In this document: in pieces, positions 35,097 to 44,794 of the stretch
Layout: each line of letters starts with the position of its first letter
Position numbering within the stretch: position 1 is the first letter of the stretch
Origin: Corbicula japonica
Taxonomy: Eukaryota > Mollusca > Bivalvia > Venerida > Cyrenidae
Direction: 5' to 3'
DNA length: 64,000 bases
Assembly: GCA_038501625.1 (NCBI GenBank)
Contig: JAZAYU010000085.1
Coordinates: 1,306,693 to 1,370,692, forward strand
The notes under the pieces: model-generated
Databases searched by the model: none
Told to the model about the DNA's origin: nothing
The model's input: only the letters and a program-made list of their open reading frames with translations
Made by a program: the position numbers and the translations under genes

Positions 35097-35260
35097 GAAA
35101 CTGCAGGCTCGGTTTGATTGAGCCTGTTCATGGACAGGCATATTACTGCCCACGCCGCCTAGCCCCGGGTTAGCGCAACTCAACACTTACAGCACAACCT
35201 TGATCCATCCCAAATGATGGTATGCATATGACGGTGAACATGGAACCTTCAATGCGGTAT
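35097..35260. repeat. Structured direct repeat, copy 2
   Basis: It matches 34454-34625 with moderate divergence, in the same orientation, about 640 bp away. Here the stem halves GGCTC/GAGCC and CCTGT/ACAGG are intact, whereas copy 1 has changes in the second stem. Confidence 0.7.
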
Positions 35261-35464
35261 ATTCATCTGACACCAAATACATTCACAAAACATACAATTG
35301 TATGTAAACATATAAATGAGATTTTCGATATTAGAAAAAAAAAGAATTTAAGGGGACGCAACCGTAAACATTAAATGGGATAAATCTAATGCACATTGAA
35401 GAAGTTTTTCTTAAAACGTTGGGTTAATTTAGCTGAACTACTCTCGTTTGAAACAACAAATATT

Positions 35465-35701
35465 TTAACCTCCAATTGTCAGCCCCTGATTCAGATTGAT
35501 GCTTAACTCACCATGACAACTCTCGTTTGAACCTGTTCCCACAGTATCTTCACCTCTTATTGTCAGCCCCTTATTCAGACCAGGACTTCTCTCGTTTGAA
35601 TCTGTTTCCACAGTATCAACTTCAATGGTCTCAACATTTTCAGAATTTGACCGACGCTTTTGTAGCGCCTTTCTAGCTTTCTTATGGAGACTATTACCCA
35701 T
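35465..35701 (-). CDS. Possible 5' exon: small basic protein start, MGNS
   Basis: A 78-codon minus-strand frame begins MGNSLHKKARKALQKRRS, giving a glycine at position 2 and a lysine/arginine-rich stretch as in some membrane-anchored proteins. The rest is Ser/Asn/Glu-rich and repetitive: a ~70-bp segment encoding NKGLTI-type and SNE(R/S) words is duplicated. Each repeat carries an AGAGGTGAAG-like or GGAGGTTAAA site that could act as a splice donor. It lies upstream of and on the same strand as the NLR exon, so it could be a first exon of that gene. I do not recognise a homologue, and chance is possible. Confidence 0.3.
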   Translation of the reverse strand: MGNSLHKKARKALQKRRSNSENVETIEVDTVETDSNERSPGLNKGLTIRGEDTVGTGSNESCHGELSINLNQGLTIGG

Positions 35702-36237
35702 GATTTTTCTTATCCAGTAACTGTTAAATGAAGAGAAACTAAATATAATGTATGCACAGGAAGAAAAGTGGAACGGTATAATTAAATCATTTTAATATAC
35801 TCGTATATATATGTAATGTAAACACTTACAAACAACTACTGCGGAATCACTTTAATTTTTTTGCTGGAAATGAAATCATGTGGATAAAAGTACGAGGGAA
35901 AGTCTGCACATGTTTACCCAACAGAAATTACCATTTCTGTCAAAAGTTTGAAGGACTGTTTTGCTCTTCTTTGTAGGTGGAAATTCGTCAACTTTATCTA
36001 CACTTTGCATCAATACTTAGTTTTTCAGTATCAATTCAGCGTACAAATGTAGTGTGTTGAAAAATTATGAACTAACTATGAAGACCAATATCACATTAAG
36101 GTGAAATATGGAGTAAAATATATGAGAATTATGAACTCAATCTGACCGATGCCACACTTCACAAATCAATTGATCATTCCTACAAAAAAATGGAGTAAAT
36201 GTGTTTGAGGTAAGTGACTCTTAAACAACATGTCATT
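35702..36237. other. No gene seen
   Basis: AT-rich DNA with a short TATATATATG run near 35806. If the MGNS frame is a real first exon, its promoter should lie here. No clear core promoter was seen. Confidence 0.4.
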
Positions 36238-36402
36238 GGCTCATGACCCAATATCATAAAACTGAGATTAGAGACCAGTCTCAAATCTTAATCTTCCGAT
36301 TGGCTGAAATGGCGACCAGTGGCCATTTCATCTAAACAGATGCTTGAAATTTGAGCTTGGTCTTCAGTTTTCTAGTTTTATGATCTTGGGCCATTGTTTC
36401 CA
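36238..36402. mobile_element. Foldback with ATCATAAAACT arms
   Basis: GGCTCATGACCCAATATCAT then AAAACTGAGA is paired with an inverted AGTTTTATGATCTTGGGCC at about 36372-36393. A MITE-like palindrome of about 160 bp. No target duplication was confirmed. Confidence 0.55.
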
Positions 36403-36857
36403 TTCATGTCAGATGCCCAATTTTAGCCTTACATTGCCACACTTACATTTGCAATCCGAAATTTTTGCACTATTAAAACAATTAAAGCTCAACCTACCCA
36501 ATAGATTGTTTACTGTATCAGAAGTGCAAGTCTATCGCTGTTGTTGGTTCAGTTGTCATCAAATGGTAATGTGGGCCTTGTATACCATTTGTTGCACATT
36601 TTGCACCAGGAATAATACCGTCTGCAAACAAACAACAAGAAGTTGTGTTCGGAGAACACATATGCATCTGGTAGCGTTGTTAGTCAGGATACAAAATTTA
36701 AAAAATAAAAGCACAGCGTTAAAACAGCAACTAAAATCACAAGTTAGTTCTAAAAATGGAAACAAAATCTGGTGCCAGAATCTGTACATGAAAATAATTT
36801 AATATAAAAATCAAGTAAAGTAACATATAATCAAAGAGTATAAAGTACAGATTATTA
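36403..36857. other. No convincing gene
   Basis: A plus frame of 152 codons covers 36344-36802 and overlaps the foldback. It has no recognisable domain and its composition is not gene-like. Confidence 0.4.
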
Positions 36858-36945
36858 AAAAAAGTGAAATATGCATATCAGGAATACCCACACTCACAAA
36901 ATACAACCTCCCCATGAAGCGAAGAAGAAGAGAGGAAGAGAAAGA
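36858..36945 (+). repeat. Dispersed repeat, second copy (truncated)
   Basis: It starts GAAATATGCATATCAGGAAT and continues through ACAACCTCCCCA and an AAGAAGAAGAGAGGAA purine run, as at 32872 and 47797. It stops after about 90 bp. Confidence 0.65.
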
Positions 36946-36949
36946 GCAT

Positions 36950-37670
36950 ATTTGTTATAAGTATGTCAAATAACCGATTGACAGCCTGTCTACAACCGCT
37001 GTAAACGATCGGCAACCTGTCTACATGCGATATTGCCGATGGGCCACCGATAAGCAACCGATCAAGTAATACCTACCACCCATAGAAAAAAGATGAGAAT
37101 TAAAGCGTGGGATTTTGTCGGTTTTGATCGGTGGTTCAATTTGTGACCAATCGACTGCTGCCGTCATGTCATTGGTGATGTCTTCCGGTAAACTGAAAAA
37201 GTCATAGGTTCTCATCACTTAAACATACCTTTTTTAAAGAAAAGAACCGACGGCAACCTATATCACGAGATATACAAGCTCTTAATCACCGATGTCACCG
37301 ATCATACAAAGATAACCAAATATGAATCACAGGCCATGTCTGACGGAAAGTGTTGAACCACTGATGATTAGCTATTAAACACAGATTTATCAGCGTTACG
37401 CCCGATTTAGCTGCGATTTACAAACGACAAAAACCAATAGTATTTCAGCATTTTTACTGATAAAATCATCCTTATCACCGACCCATTCCCGTTTGAGTTG
37501 GTTTCGGTCCCCTACCAGCAACCTATGAAATATTTATTTAGCCGATTGAACACTTGTCCATCACCGATGGCCGGTTACACAGAAAACCTCACGTATGGCA
37601 ACCGACCAAAACAGCGAGTAACTTAAAATAAAATAACATCTTGGGCACCGACCGTCTGTGTAACTAGGGC
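36950..37670. mobile_element. ACCGAT-rich segment, possible DNA element
   Basis: At least a dozen ACCGAT, ATCGGT or ACCGAC words in both orientations occur in about 700 bp, far above expectation for AT-rich DNA. The segment separates the truncated dispersed repeat from the RT fragment at 37677. Terminal inverted repeats were not clear. A 65-codon minus frame at 37021-37218 has no recognisable domain. Confidence 0.4.
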
Positions 37671-37676
37671 CTAAGA

Positions 37677-38530
37677 TGTTGCACGAGGAACATCGCCGTC
37701 TTAAAACGGAAAATTTACTACATTAAAATTAAAATTATCTCTTTTATTATATAATTGAGTAGTAACATATCTATTTTGAATAGAAAGATTAAGGTCAAGA
37801 AAGTTTGCTTGCTTATATGAAGTGTTTGCTTTATTAAGCTGTAGTTCATGAAATTGTATTAACCAGAGTATTATCCAATAAAGTGTGAGCACCTGTTAAG
37901 GTCTTGACAGGTCCATGTAGTATAATTATCATAAGAACAATCTGTAAAGAATGCCATATGTTCATTACAAGCGATAAATGTTTTATTTTCTCTAGCAAAA
38001 ATGTTTCATTGAGACTGGTTTGCTTGTATCTTATTAAATTTTGAGGGAGAGAAGAATACAGAGTTGAGAAATCATAAGTAGACAAACAGAACGCATGAAA
38101 ATTATTTGATTTAAGCTTCTATAAAACGTCATTTGAATTTTTTATATACCAAAAATTTCGCCAGTGGTTTCAGAAACTTTTTCGCAATATCTAATTACAT
38201 GATCTTTTATAGCTGTAAGACTAATTTAGTTGTTGTACAAGAACTAGAGTTTGCAATAAATTTTGCTTTGTACGGTGTTTTGTGCATTTTAGGGAACCAA
38301 TGCATAGTAGGTACTTTGTCTTGTTTCGGCTCAACACTGATTCAGTGTACAAGCATTAGTCTATTAAGTTCTTCAATTTGGACATTAATATAGTGCATAG
38401 GTCACACTACAATTATATTATTCGAAGCCTTATCAGCAGGTGTTAAAACAAATCTGTTGTGAAAATATTGAATACCCTTTCTAAAATGACGAAAATTAAA
38501 ACGAGGTCGAGGTAATAGTAAAGCTATGTT
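37677..38530 (-). pseudogene. Second Penelope-like reverse transcriptase fragment, decayed
   Basis: On the minus strand, from high to low coordinates: FVLTPADKASNN (about 38420-38456), PTMHWFPKMHKTPYKAKFIA (about 38260-38320), TYDFSTLYSSLPQNLI (about 38033-38080), then after an internal deletion QLNKANTSYKQANFLDLNLS (about 37780-37845). These correspond to the N-terminal and middle RT parts of the family at 33387-34448. Several stops, frame changes and loss of the catalytic YLDD segment make it inactive. It shows the upstream half that the other copy lacks. Confidence 0.8.
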
Positions 38531-38689
38531 TTTTTTATAGAAGGATATAAGACGAAACAAGGCAGTCGGAACGACAGCAATATCCCCCGCCGCAGATGTG
38601 AATGTGGGAAAGGTTATGGATGGTTAAGAGCAAATTAAACAATAGCTCTTGGCAACGGGCAGGCAGGTGGAAGCCAATTCAAGTGCAAG

Positions 38690-39170
38690 GGTATGTTGTG
38701 TTCAGATAAGTTTCAGAGTATTGGCCTGCTTACACCAGAGGCGGCCTTGACCTTGAGCCAGCCAGGTTGGAACATGGGTTCTGCACATCAGGTTCATGAA
38801 CTGAACATTTCACTTAAGTTTCATGATATTCATTCCAGGGGTTCAGAAGATATGAACTGGACACGAAATGCATGGTTCAAATCTACAAACACCACTGTTG
38901 ACCTTGACATTGAGGCGGCCATGTTGGAACATGGGTTCTTCATGTCGTCTTCATGGGGAGAATGGTTGACTAAAGTTTCATGAAATTCCTTCTAAGGGTT
39001 GAAAAGTTATGGACCGGACACGAAATATGCTCAAACACCACAGGCGGCCTTGACCTTGAGCCAGCCAGGTTGGAACATGGGTTCAGCACATCATGTTAAT
39101 GAACTGAACATTTCACTTAAGTTTCATGATATTCATTCCAGGGGTTCAGAGACCACCAATAACTTGCCAG
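38690..39170 (+). repeat. Pearl-like tandem core, ~140-150 bp units (left part)
   Basis: GGCGGCCTTGACCTTGAGCC, AGCCAGGTTGGAACATGGGT, AAGTTTCATGATATTCATTC and GGACACGAAAT recur with about 140-150-bp spacing. The related end of this element type is at 40010-40240. The array is interrupted by a short TIR element at 39178 and by unrelated AT-rich DNA. Confidence 0.75.
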
Positions 39171-39177
39171 TTGTGTA

Positions 39178-39338
39178 CAGTCAAACCTGTCTTTAGCAGC
39201 CACCAAAGGGAGTGACTAAAAAGTGGCTGCTCTATACAGGTGGCTGTTAAAAACAGGTTAAAATGAGAACAAAATGTCAGTTTAGGACATATTCAAACTA
39301 GTTGTTTAAGACAGGTGGTTGCTATGCGCAGGTCACTG
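39178..39338. mobile_element. 161-bp MITE with TA target site
   Basis: The ends CAGTCAAACCTG and CAGGTCACTG form an imperfect inverted pair, both bordered by TA (39176-39177 and 39339-39340). Internal halves GCAGCCACC and GGTGGTTGC also pair. TA duplication fits a mariner-type element. It has landed inside a pearl-like repeat. Confidence 0.6.
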
Positions 39339-39405
39339 TACATACACTTTATACAGCTGAGACCTATCTTAAATTTAGTCTTAACATTTTGAGAATGTGC
39401 TACAA

Positions 39406-39407
39406 AT

Positions 39408-39438
<31 letters not shown>
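39406..39438 (+). repeat. (TTG)n microsatellite
   Basis: About eleven perfect TTG units. Confidence 0.95.
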
Positions 39439-39439
<1 letters not shown>

Positions 39440-39440
<1 letters not shown>

Positions 39441-40009
39441 TACATACAAACAGTGAATAAAATATTCAGAAAAGCCTGCTTTTCAAAATGCTATAAAGTA
39501 AGAAAGTTGATTTGGTCAGAGTCCATAGAAAATGACAAAATTTACACTATAAAATCTTCCAGAGCAAAGTTCTTAATACTGCATAACACAGATCTAAGCA
39601 GCAAAGTTCACTAGGTCATTGACCAGCAACTTGAGGAATGCTTAAGATTGAATCTAAATATAACTGAAGACAGGTAGAAATACTGGAATTTTGATACTTG
39701 AAATTTTCACTCTGCTACTAAAATTTTTGTTTCAAATTTTATCACTGAACTACCAGTGAATGAATTGTTCAGGAAAGATTGATTTTTAAGATGGTATAAA
39801 GTTTGTGTCAAAATCTGGTTGGTAACTGTAGAAAATCAAAGGTTAAAAACAGAATTTAAAAGAAAAAAAAAATCCCCAGGGCGGGGCCCCTGGGCAATTC
39901 AAGAACATGATTTTAATAATTTAAGTAGAGATCATCAATTATATCAATATTCATACCAAATTTGATGACAATGGGACAAAAATGTGACCTCTATTGCGTT
40001 AACAAAATT
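39440..40009. other. No gene; edge of repeat element
   Basis: AT-rich DNA. The words CCCCAGGGCGGGGCCCCTGGG at about 39870 form a short palindrome like those in the 57-63 kb arrays. Confidence 0.45.
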
Positions 40010-40250
40010 TTTGCTTTAATCTGACCTAGTGACCTTGACATTGAGCCGGCCATTTTGGAACATGGGTTCTGCACGTCGTCTTGATGGGGAGAACATTTGC
40101 CTAAAGTTTCATGAAATTCCCTCTAGGGGTTGAAAAGTTATGGACCGGACACGAAATGTGCGCGCACGGAAGGACGGACGGACAGACGGACGGACGGACG
40201 GACGAAGACCATTCCTATATCCCCCAGCCGCTATGCGGCGGGGGATAAAA
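40010..40250 (+). mobile_element. Pearl-like element 3' end with (ACGG)n and hairpin
   Basis: A last core unit (GTGACCTTGACATTGAGCC) is followed by a GGACGGACGGAC run and then a hairpin of CCCCCAGCCGC and GCGGCGGGGG. The same tail order occurs at 44540-44630, 59550-59620 and 63160-63222. Confidence 0.75.
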
Positions 40251-40735
40251 TTACAACATTTACAGTATTTTATGTATCAAATGTGGAGATAACCACAGAA
40301 ATAAGGTACCCGCGTTAAGTTGGTGTGTAAAATTTCATACCAATGCTCTTTGTAGAAATTGAGAAATACCCAACTTGTCGAAAACGATTGCCAGAGTTAT
40401 GTTACTTGTTAGGGACATGACCTGTGCACTGTTAAGTAAGCGTGTAAACTTTAATGCAAAATATCTATGTAAAAATTGAGAAATATCCAACTTGCCGAAA
40501 CAGGCTAACCACTACTTTAAGTACAAAATAGCAGATAACCCCAGAAGTAATGTACCCAGAGTTATGTAACTTGTCAGGGTTATGCTCTATGAACTGTTAA
40601 GTAAAACTAATATGCCAATGCTCTTTGTGAAATTGAGAAATATCTAACTTGCCTAAAAAGGGTAACTGGACGGACCGACGAACGGTTTAATCACTAGATG
40701 CCGGAGGCATAACAACTATCTAGTGTTCAAATATT
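40251..40735 (+). repeat. Another tandem-core element, ~140-170-bp units
   Basis: Three diverged copies share TTAAGT..G.GTGTAAA, AAATTGAGAAATA.CCAACTTG and AGTTATGT.ACTTGT.AGGG. They end in GGACGGACCGACG and a hairpin with CTAGATGCC and GGCAT..ATCTAG halves at about 40693-40724. Same architecture, different sequence family. Confidence 0.7.
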
Positions 40736-41074
40736 TTTAATTCAACAGGAATGGTTGAAGTTGAAGCATTGTGCGACTTGTGTCAAATGTCACAAAAAGC
40801 TCACAAAGGTATCTTGATCAAAACAGAGTGGTTTGTTCGAGAACCATGAACTACATCTGAAGATCAAGGTCACACATATAGTTGGAATGAAAAAAGGTGA
40901 CACGAATGTATCGTTTCTTAAAAATGAAGTAAGAAATTGACTCTTCCATGAAAATAACTTTAAATTTTAGCCATACATTGCAATTTGACATGTTTGCACT
41001 ACACGTATATGGACAAAACCAGCTATTATTAATTAACTATAACAATATTGACACAATATGTGCAATTCAGCCCA
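40736..41074. other. No gene seen
   Basis: AT-rich spacer with no recognisable features. Confidence 0.4.
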
Positions 41075-41220
41075 CCTTATATGGGTTGTACTCAATTCAT
41101 ATGAAATCTCAACTGGGCCAATACGAGGTAACCTGGGCCCAATACAGGTTTTACTGAGCCAATATGAGATTGCTTGATTCTGATTAGATAATGAACTGGT
41201 CCAATATGAATTGAATCACT
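41075..41220. repeat. Diverged CCAATATGA palindrome
   Basis: CAATTCATATGA...CTGGGCCAATACGAG faces GGGCCCAATACAG and CCAATATGAATTGA. It is an old member of the palindrome family at 41880 and 42130. Confidence 0.5.
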
Positions 41221-41879
41221 TCCTTTTAAAAACAAAAAATGCCACCATTTTGGAATTTCTAAGTCAATTTTATGGATAAAAATGGTAAAAGATAGAATGA
41301 CTGGGCACAAAAGGTGCAGTTATGCAAAGCAGCAGAGGATAAGTCTGTGTTTTTTGGTGATATCTTTCTGTGTAATAAAAATCTTTGAGTTTATCTAACT
41401 CTCTAGTACAACAACAATGCGAATGTCAGCAGCAAGAATTCTTAAAACTAAAAAAAAACAGTGACTTTAAGGGATTACTCTTGATTCGAGCAAGTTTATT
41501 CAGCATAACTTTGCAAAAAGGACAAAAGCTTAGTTTGGATAACTTACAGACATGTTAAATTAAGTATTACATGAGGAAGTCGTGGATGGAATGTGCCAAA
41601 AAAGGAAACTTATTTTGGATTTATTTGGAAATAAACTAAATTTAGACTGGATGAACTAGAGTTGGCTGCCACAGTGTGTAGTAATGTTCAGGTTGTTTTG
41701 GTATTCAAAACAAAACAACCTGAAAATCTGCATCTCCTTGGTAGCTTATACAAGCCAGGTCACTACTGTAGACCGATTGAAGATTATCAGACATTTGAAT
41801 CATAGTTGACAATCTCTTCAGGCCGGTAAATTAGCATTTTAAAGTCTAGATCTATGAATATTGTGTTAATAAATAAAAT
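41221..41879. other. No gene; one perfect short hairpin
   Basis: CAGGTTGTTTTG and CAAAACAACCTG pair across a short loop at about 41689-41722. Otherwise featureless. Confidence 0.5.
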
Positions 41880-42025
41880 TGTCATTAATCAAGTGAATTC
41901 ATATTGGACTTGTTATTGGGCCTCGGGCAGTCGTATTAGCCCTCGGCCTTCGGCCTCGGGCCAATATGACTACCCTTGGCCCAATAACAAGTCCAATATG
42001 AATTCAATTGATTAATAACATTATA
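41880..42025. mobile_element. ~145-bp near-perfect palindrome
   Basis: ATTAATCAAGTGAATTCATA, TTGGACTTGTTATTGGGCC is mirrored by GGCCCAATAACAAGTCCAA, TATGAATTCAATTGATTAAT. The centre is CCTCGGCCTTCGGCCTCGG near 41950. A foldback MITE; recent by the match between its arms. Confidence 0.75.
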
Positions 42026-42129
42026 TTATTAATAAACTATTTCATACTGACCCATCAGTTCTCGTATTGGCCCAGCAATTCTTGTATCGGCATAGTTTTC
42101 ATATCAATGTTAGATTTGAAGTGTGTGTA

Positions 42130-42275
42130 TTAATAAATTTGTCAATAATCATGTGAATTAACATTGACTATGTTATTGGACCCCTTGCAGCCATATTAGC
42201 CTTCGGCCTTTTGCCCCGAGCTAATATGACTACCCGTGGCTCAATTACAAGGCCAATATGAATTCATATTATAAT
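42130..42275. mobile_element. Second, diverged copy of the same palindrome
   Basis: It shares the order ATGTGAATTAACATTG, TTATTGGACC, GCCTTCGGCC, TCAATTACAAGGCCAATATG with 41880-42025 but with many changes in both arms. Confidence 0.65.
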
Positions 42276-43084
42276 ACTGAACTCACCAAATAGATCGTTA
42301 ACTGTGATCAGAAATGCAATGCTAAGACGGTTGTTGATTCACTGTAATGAAATGGTTATGTAGCCTTATATTATCCAAATATCTTGTCTACGCTTTGTTG
42401 CACGGTTTGCACCAGGACAAAAAGGCTCTGAAAAGACTCATTGTTATAATGTTTACATTTCAACTAGACAGGTTGAAGTTGTTATATTGAGCGAATAGAA
42501 AGAGATTTTCATTTTTATTTTTTACATTTAACTTTGACATGTTTTCAATAAAAAAATGTTGTCAAGAAATTCGAAAGATTTCCCATATTTTTCCCCTTTA
42601 ATTGCAAATTTTAAACTGTCAAAAACTAACTGAGACACATTTTGGGGACGTGGCTAAATTAGGGAAATAGTGTATTTACTTATTACATGTAATGCTGTTC
42701 AATGGATCTGCCTTTTTGGATTAGACAGTTGTATAAATTAAGGCATGTTTGTAGAAATAAAACTCCAAGAATAGAATCCGACAGTTCAGTACTTAGAGCG
42801 CTCAGTAAGCTCACTTGTCTCTAGTCTCAAAATTGACTCGCAACGAATACCTTTAGTATTTGTCATTTTCCCATGTTTTAGTGATGCTGGAAAAAGTCAT
42901 CTTTCATCTCCCGCGTCCACATCCACCCCAATACCAGTCACGCGGTATGCCCTATTTATTCACTTATGAATTTCGAAGTAATAATATACAAGAGACCGTC
43001 GAATACGGATGATGCTCCCCGAATGGGTACTTGTCACAAACACTGTCAGTTACGGAATTCCGTTAGGGCCATCGCCTATTAATG
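42276..43084. other. No gene seen
   Basis: No frames or motifs worth calling. Confidence 0.45.
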
Positions 43085-43467
43085 AAATAGTCCGAAACGC
43101 GAAAACACGAAATCACGAAAGTACGATGACGAAAACGCGAAAGAACGATGACGAAAACGCAAAAGTACGATGACGAAAACGCGAAAATACGATGACGAAA
43201 ACGCGAAAACTCGAAATCACGAAAGTACGATGACGAAAACGCGAAAGTACGATGACGAAAACACGAGAACACGATGACGAAGACACGAAAATGATAATGA
43301 TAAAAGTTCGCGTTTTCATCATCGTACTTTCGCGTTTTCGTCATCGTACTTTCGCGACTTCGTGTTTTCGCGTTTTCGTCTTCGTACTTTCGCGTTTTCG
43401 TCATCGTACTTTCGCGTTTTCGTCATCGTACTTTCGTGATTTCGTGTTTTCGCGTTTCGGACTATTT
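43085..43467. repeat. CpG-rich inverted array, cruciform 1
   Basis: Units of about 22 bp (CGATGACGAAAACGCGAAAG then TA) run forward to about 43280, then in reverse complement from about 43310. The outer ends AAATAGTCCGAAACGCGAAA and TTTCGCGTTTCGGACTATTT are perfect inverses, so the 383-bp block can fold completely. Basic or Phe/Arg-rich ORFs on both strands are by-products of the repeat. Confidence 0.9.
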
Positions 43468-43510
43468 GATTGAGAGTCCTTGTATGCGCATGTGCACCGG
43501 AAGGCGAAGT

Positions 43511-43752
43511 GCGAAAACGCGAAAGTACGATGACGAAAACACGAAATCTCGAAAACACGAAAACTCGAAAGTACGAAGACGAAAACGCGAAAACACGAAA
43601 GTACGATGACGAAAACGCGAAAGAACGATGACGAAAACGCGAAATTATATCGCATTTTCATCATCGCGTTTTCGCATTTTCGTCATCGTACTCTCGCGTT
43701 TTCGTCATCGTATTTCTGCGTTTTCGTCATCGTACTTTCGAGATTTCGTGTA
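43511..43752. repeat. CpG-rich inverted array, cruciform 2
   Basis: The same 22-bp unit runs forward to about 43645 and inverted to 43752. The arms begin ACACGAAATCTCGAAA and end TTTCGAGATTTCGTGT. The 43 bp between the two cruciforms is unrelated. Confidence 0.88.
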
Positions 43753-43774
43753 GTGCTATAAAATCAGACAATTT

Positions 43775-44630
43775 TAAAATCCAACTATAAAAAAACAAAG
43801 TTATGGACCAGACAAGATTAAGCTTCAAGGTCATGCTGTGACGTAGACCTTCAAGGAAGCAACCCAAATATTATGTGACATGTCGCCTCGAAATGGTGAT
43901 TATTTCTGTGAAATAAATTTTAAATCGAACTATAAATAACATGTTATAGACAGGACACGATTTTGCTGCAATGTCATGCTTTGACCTTGACCTTCAAGGT
44001 AGCGACTCAAATGTTCCACACAACATGTCATCTCATAATTGTGATCATTTCTGTGAAATAATTTTAGAATCTTACTTCAAATAAAAAAGTTTTGGGCCGG
44101 ATACGATTTTGCTGCAAGGTCATGCTGTGTTCTTGACCTTCAAGGTAGCGACCAAAGAGTTGCTAGCGACATGTCGCCTCATGTTGGTGATCATTTCTGT
44201 GAAATAATTTTAAAATCCGTCTCCAAAAAAAAAGTTATGGGCCGGACATGATTTTGCTTCAAGGTCATGCTTTGACCTTGACCTTTAAGGTAGCGACCCA
44301 AATTTTGGGCGCGATATTTCGTCTCATTATGGTGATCATTTCTGTGAAATAATTTTAAAATCCGACTTAAAAAAAGAAATTATGGGCCGGACACGATTTT
44401 GCTCCAAGGTCATGCTGTGACCTTGACCTTGAATGAAGCGACGCAAGTGTTGCGCGCGACACGTCGTCTCAATATGGTAATCATTTCTGTGAAATAATTT
44501 TAAAATCCGACTTCACATGAAAGAGTTATGGGCCAGACATGAACGTACAGACTGACGGACAGAAGACGGACTGACGGACGGACAAAACGACGACTATATG
44601 CTCCCCCGAATTTCTTCGGGCAGCATAAAA
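43775..44630 (+). mobile_element. Pearl-like element: ~145-bp core x5, ACGG tail, hairpin
   Basis: AGGTCATGCTGTGACCTTGACC variants recur near 43828, 43971, 44118, 44261 and 44407. Each is followed by AAGGTAGCGACC, TGGTGATCATTTCTGTGAAA and TGGGCCGGACACGATTTTGC. A tail with GACGGACTGACGGACGGAC and a hairpin of TGCTCCCCCGAA and TTCGGGCAGCA ends it at about 44625. Confidence 0.85.
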
Positions 44631-44794
44631 AGTGAAAATTTATTAAAATTGTGAAAATTATATATGATGTGCAAGAAGATGTATATATTCTGTATGCTTG
44701 GTTGGATTAAAACATTCGGCCCCCAAGAACTATTTGGTCAGTACACAACAGAGCCTCGTTGCCCCCTAAATGTTTTCTCTAACCGGATTTTCTT

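Noticed and set aside
34454..35260. Hammerhead ribozyme in the repeats near the RT
   Set aside because: The required CTGATGA and GAAA core was not found on either strand.
43063..43664. Phe/Arg-rich and Lys/Glu-rich ORFs on both strands
   Set aside because: They are translations of the 22-bp inverted minisatellite and overlap each other in several frames.
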